NCBI RefSeq assembly: GCF_011397635.1
Contig: NC_064754.1
Location: 34,960,043 to 35,024,042 of the forward strand
Direction of reading: 5' to 3'
Length of the DNA: 64,000 bases
Source: Epinephelus fuscoguttatus
Lineage: Eukaryota; Chordata; Actinopteri; Perciformes; Serranidae
Translations under genes and position numbers: made by a program
In this document: piece after piece, positions 46,001 to 58,000 of the stretch
Layout of the letters: every line of letters begins with the position of its first letter
Numbering within the stretch: position 1 is the first letter of the stretch
The notes under the pieces: model-generated
Database searches by the model: none
What the model was told of the DNA's origin: nothing
Seen by the model: only the letters and a program-made list of their open reading frames with translations

Positions 46001-49000
46001 TACTGGCTGAAAAATGTATCAGGTTTCACTGTAGTGATACATACACAAAAAGGCATTATAAAAAGGCAACAAATAGTGTTAATTAATTGACATGAGACAT
46101 TGGAGAGGTTGTCAGTCCTATTCTATAGTCTGTAATATTTTTTTTATTTTATCATAACTTCTCGGAAATTACTCAAAAATGCATTTTTTGTGTGCTTCTG
46201 AGCACACGGGCAGCATAAACAATGAAGTTACATATAACGGTCTGGCAGACGGTGCGGCCCTTGGAGGGGGCGCTGTAATCCAGGCGGTCCTAGTGTTAAC
46301 AAACACTGAATTAAAATGGGCATATGATTAAATGTGTTGGCTAGGTTTTGATGCCCTTGTAAGAAAATAGTAAATTAAAATGGGCATAACAGTTAAGCTG
46401 TTATGATCTTCTTCTGATGTTCTCAGAGGACTGGAGCTTTATTCTTGCAGGTTGTAAGTCATTTGTTGTACAAATATACAGAAAATAAACAAGAACCTGT
46501 GAAGGACATGATTATATATTACACTTTTTCTAACAAGCCTTGGACATTGATTTTTATTACACAAGAGTAAAATGGTACATTCTTAGTTTAAATCACTAAA
46601 CACATAGTTAAAGGTATGCTTACAATGGAGTTTTTACTACAATGACAAACATCCTTTTGCAAAATCCATTACAGTATAACAAAACTGTCAAATTATGTCA
46701 AAAGACTAAAATGAGACTAAAACTAAAACTGATTTCCACTGACTAAATTTTAACTAAAACAAAACAAAACTAAAAGACTAAAATGTGACTTTAACTAAAT
46801 CCAGTCTTTGGTGAGTGACTAAGACTAAAATGAAATTAAAAATTCTTGTCAAAATTAACACTGTGGAGGAGTTTCATCATCTACTTACCAGAGTTGATTC
46901 TCCTCAACTCGTCTCTCTCTTCAGTCAGAGAATTTTGCTGTGAAACTGTCATTTTGAGTGGAGAAATCAACATGAATTTCAACAGAATCATAGTAGCTTG
47001 TATGGTTACATTTAATGCAAAGACAAACTTCTTGCATTTTCTACAAAACAAAGGGCCAAGGTGGTACCTATGACAAATCTGTATGTGTGCTATATCACAT
47101 GAAGAACACAAGCATGTACTCAATATCTAGAGCAGGGCCACCCCTCCCTAAACGCAGAACACGTGCTGTGCGTAGGGCCCCATCTTCCATGGGGGGCCAC
47201 ATTTTGCACGAGGGGACGCATTTGCGCATATGCGCAATGGATGCGCACATACGCTACCGTGAGGCGCGAGTAGAATCAGCTCGAGGAAGGAGAGAAGAGA
47301 CCTGACCGCCCATGCATCTCTGCAATGATTGACAGCAGTCAACATCTGAACAATAAGAGGGGTGTGCTGGCAGGCACTTGCAGAGCTGCAGCAGGTGAAG
47401 AGTTGTCGACATGTCGTCCAAAAGAGTCTCAGGAGTATGTGCGGGGACGGAACGGCGGGTGGGCTCCACAGAGGGGGAGACCCGAGCCTCGGGGGTATGT
47501 GCGGGCGGGAGGTCGGATGCTCCCAGAGAGGGGAGAGGGAGAAATATAGTTAAATAAGATGAAAATAGAAAAGAATGTCTCTGTATTTTATTTCTGTTTT
47601 CAGTGTTTAATTAAGGTGGGAGAGGCGGAGGGCTGAGGGAGATCGGACGCCTCCAGAGAGGGGAGAGGGAGAAATATAACAAAATAAGATTAATTAGGAA
47701 AAACCTGTCTCCCTCTTTTATTTTATTTTCAGTGATTAATCAAGGATGGGGGATTGAGGTGGTGGAAGTTATTTTCTTTTGATGAATAATTGATGGCTAT
47801 TTGTGACTCACATTTGTTTATTTATTTATTTCAGTTTGAAGTTAATTTTATTTAATATTTATTTATTTATTTCAGGTTGAATTTTTTATTTTATTTGACT
47901 CATACAGCCAAACTACTGTATCTGCAGTACATTTGTTATTGCCAATAAAGGTTGTCAAGTTAAATGGCAAGTTGTTGTATGGTCATTTTGTACCTATGAT
48001 ACATTTGTGATGGGGGCCTCCAAATAAAATTTCACTTAGGGCCCCAATTTGGTCAGGGGCAGCCCTGATCTAGAGCATCACATTAACTCTCTGCTTTTGT
48101 GTTATTTAATGTTGCTGACTCTGAAAGAAACTATAACACAATGTCAATATTTAACTGGGAACTTTTTATTTAAAATAATCAGTTTTATTTGCCCCAAACT
48201 GGACTTGCACCCTTTGGGATCTAAACTTTGATTATTGATTTCATCATCATACATACCAGAGTCATTCAGCTTCCTCTTCAGGTCATTTCTCTCCTCAGTC
48301 AGGTTTTTGCGACTGGCCTCAATATCTGAAACAGAATTTCCATTGTCTATTGTGTTAATCTATCAATGACAGACTGTATGTGTCCTCCTCTGAATCTAAT
48401 ACTGTATCATTAGGGATCTTGTCACTGTAACAGTCACCCTGATATAATTTTTCTTTGGATCTCATGTTTCTGTCCACATCATAACTTCATCTCATCAGTC
48501 CTCACTAACAGGATTTAACTGGGAGATTCCTACAATATTTAACACATATACACCTATACTTAACCTTGATTGGACTAACTGTACACCCCTTCAGATCTAA
48601 TCCCTGATCATTGGAGGAGTTTCATCACCTACTTACCAGAGTTGATTCTCCTCAACTCGTCTCTCTCTTCAGTCACATTTTTGGCCATGTTAACTGGTGG
48701 AGAAGTGACCAACAGAATTTGATTATGTCCACAACCAGAGAGATGATTCACACAATAAAATTAAAGCTGGCTTTTTTTAAAACATGAATCTAGTACAAAT
48801 TATTGTTTAATACAAAGAAATAATAAAAGGTTCACTGTGAGAATCTTGTGCGCATGGGTGAAGCAGATTGTTTCGCTGGTGCAAATTAATTTTGATATGA
48901 ATTTCAGGGTATTTAGCCCAACCCCTCTGGAGGTGGTTGGAGAGCCCTACATATTTTTGAGCAGATCAATAAGGAAAAAAAAGTTCCATTATTCTTATAG

Positions 49001-52000
49001 TAGTACGGATGCTGAAAAAGCTTTTGATTTAGTCGGGGAATTTCTATATTTAGTAATGAACTAGTCCATACCCATTGGTAGCTTTGTCACCTTCTATCTA
49101 TGCCAATCCTCAATGCCTATGTGCAGTTTCACATAGATTGACCACGTCAGTGAGTAGAAAAACGTGGGACAGACAGAATGACTGACTGACAGAATAACAC
49201 ACTGACAGTTTCTGTGATTATGTACAGCATACCATACCATGACTTAGTCATACCAAAACATTCGGCCACAGGGGGAGCCACAGCGATCGGTTGCATTTTA
49301 GCAATTTATAAGCATTGTTCTGTTGTTATAGCGCCACCCAGTTGCCAATTAGAGTTAAATTTCTCCAGTCACCTTGAGGCGTCCTGTTCTACATATCTAC
49401 CAAGTTTAGTAAAAATCGATTTGGCAGTTCGGCCTAGATAAGAAATTAGCTCTCTAGCGCCCCCATTTTGTTTGATGGGGTCATCAATGGGGGGGTTGAG
49501 GCATCGGTGGCTTAGTGGTAGAGCAGGTGCCCCATGTACAAGGCTGTTGCCGCAGCAGCCCGGGTTTGACTCCAGCCTGTGGCCCTTTGCTGCATGTCAC
49601 ACCCTCTCTCTCTCCCCTTTCACGCTCATCTGTCCTATCAATTAAAGGCTTAAAAATGCCCAAAAAATATCTTAAAAAAAAAAACAAAACAAAACAAAAA
49701 CAAAACAATGGAGGGGTCCCCTCAGATTATGTGTGGTCATATGCCTACAAAGTTGCGTGGTGATTGGTGAAACCCTTGAGACGTTATACACCTTTATGTG
49801 ATGAGCCACGCCCTCTGCAATATTCACTGCCTTATAGAAGCTCAGTGTTAGTAAGTTTTCCAACTTTTGCCAAGAGGGAACTTTAGATATTGGTCCCTAG
49901 ATTATGTTCACCAAGTTTCATGCAGATCGGTCACACTTCCTAGGAAGAGATCGATTTGAAGTATTTCAAAAAATTCAAACTGGTGGAAAATCTATATAAC
50001 TAGAAGTTATGGGTTCTTGAGGCAAATTTGTTCCTCATGAGGAGAGGCATCTCTGTGCAAAGTTTCATGTCGCTACGACATACGGGGCATGAGATATGTC
50101 CATTCAAAGTTTGCAATTTCAATCGGTTGCTATAGCGCCCCCCTTTGGCCAATTGATGTAATATTGCTACATTCACATCTTCCCATGACCCTCTACCACT
50201 GTGCCAAATTTCACATGGATTGACCAATTCAGTGAGGAGAAAAACGTGGAACAGACACACAGACACACAGACACACAGACAGAGTTTTCGTCATTATATA
50301 GTAAGATAGATATGGCTTCACTGAAGATTTTATACATTGTATTCGGGCACTTTACGCCTTTCCTACTGAAAGAATAAAGGATAATGGCAGCTTCTTTAAA
50401 GCCTAGTTCACATTACACGATTTTCACTGAGATTTTGACGTTGCAGAGGATCTTGAGAACCACCTTGGGTCGGAGGAGAGTCGGCTGATAGTCTGCCACA
50501 TTTAATCCTCATGTGTGAACAAACCTATGAGCAAGTCAACCTCTCATCTGCGACTAGGACTGGATATCTGGCATGCTAGAAAACTGGAGAAGTCTGACGC
50601 AACTGACAAAGAGTATTACCCAATGAGAGGCGGGATATGTCCCACGTCAGCATGCAGGAGGACAGAAGAAATGTGAGGAGGACAAGCCACAGGGCTGCCA
50701 GCTCAGCTTATTTGCCGCGACTCTGGGCTTGTTTTTTTGTAAAGTCACTTACAAATATTGGTAGTGACGGGTTGCATTTTTTGGGCTTTTTTCTAAAGTG
50801 GAGTTGTTTATTTGGGCTTGCTCTCTAAACGTTGCCTTTCTCTATATATATATATATATCCGTTGCTTCTTTTAGGCTTGATTCCATAGCCCTGGTTGCT
50901 TGTTTTTCTCCCAAGATCTGGCAACACTGACAAGCCGGCAAGCAACAGCAACAATGGCGGCGTCTACAGGATCATGGGGAGCGCGTTGTGTTTGGACCCA
51001 GGCCCTAGAGGCAGATCTGACTCAACACTGGAAAAAGTATCCATGCCTTTACGATGTGTCGTCTCCAAGTTAAAAAACATAGTTTGGTGACGTCACTGCC
51101 TTATCTGTGGCTCTGTCGGTGAGGGCTTGGTGGAGAAATCATGTGGTGTGCACACACAGGTCGTAACACAGTTGGTGAGACTCCCGATGACAGAAACACA
51201 CATCGCAATGTATGAACACTCAAAAGATTATGATAGTCTCCTAACGCAAAAGGTGGGGTGAAAATCGTGTAATGTGAACTAGCCTTAACTCTATAACGCA
51301 TATGCACTGCCTCTGGCGGTCATCCAGGATTCATAGAACCGTAGTTACATATGTAACTGTTGTTTTAGACAATGGACCTATTTTGGTATCACCTCCATAT
51401 GCAAGATTGGGGAAAAAATGGGAGCTTAAAAGTTTTGATAATCTGCATCAAACATATGGCTTGGCTGGGCAGGACTTTTATGGGTATTTACAGCTCTGTG
51501 ATTATTTCTGTGAAATGGTTAAAGGTACTAACCCGAGGGAAAAAACAACTGTCATTCATATATTTATTGATGCTTATAACTCAGGAAATAATAAAGCTCT
51601 AATCAGCAAGCTATACCATAGCATCCCATCACTGAATAAGGACACTACAGACCATGTAAAACAACGATGGGAAAAAAAGCTGGACACTGAAATAACTGAG
51701 GACATGTGGCTGAATGCCTGGGAAATACACTCAACTTCCACTAGCTCACGGACCTGGAGATACATCTGTTGGAAAAACCTGATTGGCTTTTTCATCACAC
51801 CCGAACAGAAGTCTAAACAAACTGGCACCCAGCTATGCTGTTGGAGGGAATGTGGAGAAATCATGGATGACTATGCCCATATTTTCTGGACTTGTCCTTT
51901 TATTCAGACTTTCTGGAAGGAAGTAAATGTACAATTAGTGGAAACGAATTTCCCTCTGGGACGAATAAAGTAAGTCTAAGTCTAAGTCTCTATATGACTT

Positions 52001-55000
52001 CAGAAAGAATTGGGAGAAAGAAGGTGGAGACAGTGGTGTGCCTATTTAGCCAATGAGACAGATACTACATGATTAATGTATGTATCATGTATGAAACCTT
52101 TTTTTAAATTAGGATAATTAGTCTTAAACATCACATCACATCACCTCCTATCTGTATTTTTCTTTTTTTGTGCACTGTTTTTCTTTTCAGTTGTTCGTAA
52201 ACGTGAAATGTTCAAAAACAAAAAGTATTTAAAAAAACAAATTTCTCTGTATGTGTATGTGTGCTGTATCACATGAAGGTTCAAAGGCTTTAAGTTTTAT
52301 TTATTTATCTGGGAACTTTTTAACTTTTTATGTAAAACTGATCAGTTTTATTTGCCTCAAACTCTGATTATTGATTTCCTCATCATACATACCAGAGTCA
52401 TTCAGCTTCCTCTTCAGGTCATCTCTCTCCTCAGTCAGGTTCTTGCGACTGGCCTCAATATCTGAAACAGAATTTCCATTGTCTATTGTGTTAATCTATC
52501 AATAACAGACTGTATGTGTCCTGCTCTGAATCTAATACTGTATCATTAGGGATCTTGTCACTGTAACAGTGACTCTGGAAACATTTTGTTTGGATCTCAT
52601 CCTTTACTAGAAATGTTATTGTGGTAAAAATTTTCATTTGGTAACAAACAAAATGGACTAACAGAAACGTCTGTGTCATTGAATGTCACTGCATTGTGGA
52701 GATCATCTCATATCTTATGACTTAATATGTGCTGGACTGCAGGTTTACTGGCTGAAAAATGTGACAGGTGTTAATTTCACTGTAGTATTACATTTTCTGG
52801 CCACTTGGGGTCAAAAGACCTCTGGTACAAACACCTGATAAAGCTGTCACTGGCTGATGTGTTTGCAAACAATTTCCTATACATATGCAGCACTCACAGA
52901 GCAGCATTAACATTCATCAAGTGTCATGTTTCTGTCCACATCATAACTTCATCTCATCAGTCCTCACTAACAGGATTTAACTGGGAGATTCTTATAATAT
53001 TTAACACATATACACCTATACTTAACCTTGATTGGACTAACTGTACACCCTTTCAGATCTAATCCCTGATCATTGGAGGAGTTTCATCACCTACTTACCA
53101 GAGTTGATTCTCCTCAACTCGTCTCTCTCTTCAGTCAGAGAATTTTGCTGTGAAACTGTCGTTTTGAGTGGAGAAATCAACATGAATTTCAACAGAATCA
53201 TAGTAGCTTGTATGGTTAAGTTTAATGCAAAGACAAACTTCTTGCATTTTCTACAAAACAAAGGGCCAAGGTGGTACCTATGACAAATCTGTATGTGTGC
53301 TATATCACATGAAGGTTCAAAGGCTTTAAGTTTTAAGGGTTTCATTTCACTTTAACAAACAAGAACACAAGCATGTACTCAATATCTAGAGCATCACATT
53401 AACTTTCTTCTTTTGTGTTACTACATGTTGCTGACTCTGAAAGAAACTATAACACAATGTCAATATTTAACTGGGAACTTTTTATTTAAAATAATCAGTT
53501 TTATTTGCCCCAAACTGGACTTGCACCCTTTGGGATCTAAACTTTGATTATTGATTTCATCATCATACATACCAGAGTCATTCAGCTTCCTCTTCAGGTC
53601 ATTTCTCTCCTCAGTCAGGTTTTTGCAACTGGCCTCAATATCTGAAACAGAATTTCCATTGTCTATTGTGTTACTCTATCAATGACAGACTGTATGTGTC
53701 CTCTTCTGAATCTAATACTGTATCATTAGGGATCTTGTCACTGTAACAGTCACCCTGATATAATTTTTCTTTGGATCTCATGTTTCTGTCCACATCATAA
53801 CATCATCTCATCAGTCCTCACTAACAGGATTTAACTGGGAGATTCTTACAATATTTAACACATATACACCTATACTTAACCTTGATTGGACTAACTGTAC
53901 ACCTTCAGATCTAATCCTGATCATTGGAGGAGTTTCATCACCTACTTACCAGAGTTGATTCTCCTCAACTCGTCTCTCTCTTCAGTCACATTTTTGGCCA
54001 TGTTAACTGGTGGAGAAGTGACCAACAGAATTTGATTATGTCCACAACCAGAGAGATGATTCACACAATAAAATTAAAGCTGGCTTTTTTAAAAAAATGA
54101 ATCTAGTACAAATTATTGTTTAATACAAAGAAATAATTAAAGGTTCACTGTGAGAATCTTGTGCGCATGGGTGAAGCAGATTGTTTCGCTGGTGCAAATT
54201 AATTTTGATATGAATTTCAGGGTATTTAGCCCAACCCCTCTGGAGGTGGTTGGAGAGCCCTACATATTTTTGAGCAGATCAATAAGGAAAAAAAAGTTCC
54301 ATTATTCTTATAGTAGTACGGATGCTGAAAAAGCTTTTGATTTAGTCGGGGGGGAATTTCTATATTTAGTAATGAACTAGTCCATACCCATTGGTAGCTT
54401 TGTCACCTTCTATCTATGCAAATCCTCAATGCCTATGTGCAGTTTCACATAGATTGACCACGTCAGTGAGTAGAAAAACGTGGGACAGACAGAATGACTG
54501 ACTGACAGAATAACACACTGACAGTTTCTGTGATTATGTACAGCATACCATACCATGACTTAGTCATACCAAAACATTCAGCCACAGGGGGAGCCACAGC
54601 GATCGGTTCCATTTTAGCAATTTATAAGCATTGTTCTGTTGTTACAGCGCCACCCAGTTGCCAATTAGAGTTAAGTTTCTCCAGTCACCTTGAGGCGTCC
54701 TGTTCTACATATCTACCAAGTTTAGTAAAAATCGATTTGGCAGTTCGGCCTAGATAAGAAATTAGCTCTCTAGCGCCCCCATTTTGTTTGATGGGGTCAA
54801 CAATGGAGGGGTTGAGGCATCGGTGGCTTAGTGGTAGAGCAGGTGCCCCATGTACAAGGCTGTTGCCGCAGCAGCCCGGGTTTGACTCCAGCCTGTGGCC
54901 CTTTGCTGCATGTCACTCCCTCTCTCTCTCCCCTTTCACGCTCATCTGTCCTATCAATTAAAGGCTTAAAAATGCCCAAAAAATATCTTAAAAAAAAACA

Positions 55001-58000
55001 AAACAAAAAAAACAATGGAGGGGTCCCCTCAGATTATGTGTGGTCATATGCCTACAAAGTTGCGTGGTGATTGGTGAAACCCTTGAGACGTTATACACCT
55101 TTATGTGATGAGCCACGCCCTCCGCAATATTCATTGCCTTATAGAAGCTCAGTTTTAGTAAGTTTTCCAACTTTTGCCGAGAGGGAACTTTAGATATTGG
55201 TCCCTAGATTATGTTCACCAAGTTTCGTGCAGATCGGTCAAACTTCCTAGGAAGAGATCGATTTTAAGTATTTCAAAAAATTCAAACTCATGGAAAAAGT
55301 TTCATGTCGCTACGACATACAGGGCATGAGATATGCCCATTCAAAGTTTGCAATTTCAATCGGTTGCTATAGCGCCCCCCTTTGGCCAATTGATGTAATA
55401 TTGCTTCATTCGCATCTTCCCATGACCCTCTACCACTGTGCCAAATTTCACATGGATTGACCAAGTCAGTGAGGAGAAAAACGTGGAACAGACACACAGA
55501 CACACAGACACACAGACAGAGTTTTCGTCATTATATAGTAAGATAGATATGGCTTCACTGAAGATTTTATACATTGTATTCGGGCACTTTACTCCTTTCC
55601 TACTGAAAGAATAAAGGATAATGGCAGCTTCTTTAAAGCCTAGTTCACATTACACGATTTTCACTGAGATTTTGACGTTGCAGAGGATCTTGAGAACCAC
55701 CTTGGGTCGGAGGAGAGTCGGCTGATAGTCTGCCACGACGAATCCTCATATGTGAACAAACCTATGATCAAGTCAACCTCTCGTCTGCGACTGGGACTGG
55801 ATATCTGGCATGCTAGAAAACTGGAGAAGTCTGACGCAACTGACAAAGAGTATTACCCAATGAGAGGCGGGATATGTCCCACATCAGCATGCAGGAGGAC
55901 AGAGGAAATGTGAGGAGGACAAGCCACAGGGCTGCCAGCTCAGCTTATTTGCCGCGACTCTGGGCTTGTTTTTTTGTAAAGTCACTTACAAATATTGGTA
56001 GTGACGGGTTGCATTTTTTGGGCTTTTTTCTAAAGTGGAGTTGTTTATTTGGGCTTGCTCTCTAAACGTTGCCTTTCTCTATATATATATCCGTTGCTTC
56101 TTTTAGGCTTGATTCCATAGCCCTGGTTGCTTGTTTCTCTCCCAAGATCTGGCAACACTGACAAGCCGGCAAGCAACAGCAACAATGGCGGCGTCTACAG
56201 GATCATGGGGAGCGCGTTGTGTTTGGACCCAGGCCCTAGAGGCAGATCTGACTCAACACTGGAAAAAGTATCCATGCCTTTACGATGTGTCTCCAAGTTA
56301 AAAAACATAGTTTGGTGACGTCACTGCCTTATCTGTGGCTCTGTCGGTGAGGGCTTGGTGGAGAAATCATGTGGTGTGCACACACAGGTCGTAACACAGT
56401 TGGTGAGACTCCCGATGACAGAAACACACATCGCAATGTATGAACACTCAAAAGATTATGATAGTCTCCGCAACGCAAAATCGGGGTGAAAATCGTGTAA
56501 TGTGAACTAGCCTTAACTCTATAACGCATATGCACTGCCTCTGGCGGTCATCCAGGATTCATAGAACCGTAGTTACATATGTAACTGTTGTTTTAGACAA
56601 TGGACCTATTTTGGTATCACCTCCATATGCAAGATTGGGGAAAAAATGGGAGCTTAAAAGTTTTGATAATCTGCATCAAACATATGGCTTGGCTGGGCAG
56701 GACTTTTATGGGTATTTACAGCTCTGTGATTATTTCTGTGAAATGGTTAAAGGTACTAACCGAGGGAAAAAACAACTGTCATTCATATATTTATTGATGC
56801 TTATAACTCAGGAAATAATAAAGCTCTAATCAGCAAGCTATACCATAGCATCCCATCACTGAATAAGGACACTACAGACCATGTAAAACAACGATGGGAA
56901 AAAGCTGGACACTGAAATAACTGAGGACATGTGGCTGAATGCCTGGGAAATACACTCAACTTCCACTAGCTCACGGACCTGGAGATACATCTGTTGGAAA
57001 AACCTGATTGGCTTTTTCATCACACCCAAACAGAAGTCTAAACAAACTGGCACCCAGCTATGCTGTTGGAGGGAATGTGGAGAAATCATGGATGACTATG
57101 CCCATATTTTCTGGACTTGTCCTTTTATTCAGACTTTCTGGAAGGAAGTAAATGTACAATTAGTGGAAACGAATTTCCCTCTGGGACGAATAAAGTAAGT
57201 CTAAGTCTAAGTCTCTATATGACTTCAGAAAGAATTGGGAGAAAGAAGGTGGAGACAGTGGTGTGCCTATTTAGCCAATGAGACAGATACTACATGATTA
57301 ATGTATGTATCATGTATGAAACCTTTTTTTAAATTAGGATAATTAGTCTTAAACATCACATCACATCACCTCCTATCTGTATTTTTCTTTTTTTGTGCAC
57401 TGTTTTTCTTTTCAGTTGTTCGTAAACGTGAAATGTTCAAAAACAAAAAGTATTTAAAAAAACGGTAGCACTTTATAATACAGCCCGTGTTTTACGACGT
57501 AACTCCCCGTGTCTTACGGCGTAACTTCCCGTGTCTTGCGGCGTAACTCCCCGTGTCTTACGACGTAACTTCCCGTGTCTTACGGCGTAACTCCTCTAAG
57601 ACCTGCCGGGGTCTTACAGTGGAACTGCTACTGTCTTATGCTGTCACTCCCAGTGTCTTATAATGGAACTTCATGCGTCTTACCTTGCACTTACTGGGAC
57701 TTCCCGGGTGACTCTCTGACATCTACCATGACATTTTGGGGGAGCCTATATGGTTTAGTTTCACTTATGACTTACAGTGTAACTCGCTATGTCTTACAGT
57801 AAAACGTCTTACAGTCCAACTCCTTTTGTCTTACCATGTAGGCCTACTTATTAAAACTTATAACTACAAAATCAGATATGATTTACAGTTTTAAAATACA
57901 CGAAAATCATACTGCAATATGTAACCTGTTTAATCACACAATGACAACTTCAGAGTTATAAAATATCTTTATTCTTTACCACGCAGACACCTGGTACTTA

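Larger units (their letters stand above)
45600..52230 (-). repeat. Stalk-cassette segmental repeat, unit 1
   Basis: First (3'-most in gene sense) of three tandem units. In gene order it holds stalk exons alpha 48637-48693, beta 48257-48325, gamma 46889-46945 and beta 45660-45728 (57+69+57+69 = 252 nt, 84 codons). It differs from units 2 and 3 by a 935-bp hAT-like insertion (47,133-48,067), by a different gamma-to-beta intron (about 46,030-46,860), and by arginine replacing cysteine in the middle beta exon. Confidence 0.85.
48837..52230 (+). mobile_element. Nested transposon block of unit 1 (L1-like ORF2 remnants)
   Basis: Plus-strand L1-like reverse-transcriptase pieces: [11 protein letters not shown] ending at about 49,063, then [15 protein letters not shown] at about 50,310-50,360. 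They are normally adjacent in L1 RT and are split here by about 1.25 kb of other repeat. The ORF2 C-terminal part (51,302-51,973) includes [14 protein letters not shown] and the cysteine/histidine motif [20 protein letters not shown]. Inside the block are a SINE (49,497-49,703) and an inverted-repeat element (50,400-51,285). The block lies in the intron upstream of the alpha exon and is copied in units 2 and 3. Confidence 0.75.

Noticed and set aside
47015..47553. Several overlapping arginine-rich frames
   Set aside because: They fall inside the hAT-like element and reflect its GC-rich, purine-rich interior; none is conserved or transposase-like.
49505..49580. tRNA-like A and B boxes (also 54,820, 61,860, 30,905 and 62,640)
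   Set aside because: They belong to SINE heads with A-rich or ATTC tails and target duplications; the sequences do not form a complete tRNA.
51302..51973. 223-codon frame as a possible host gene
   Set aside because: Its C-terminal cysteine/histidine motif and position after RT motifs identify it as the end of an L1-like ORF2, and it is repeated with frameshifts at 56,530-57,198.
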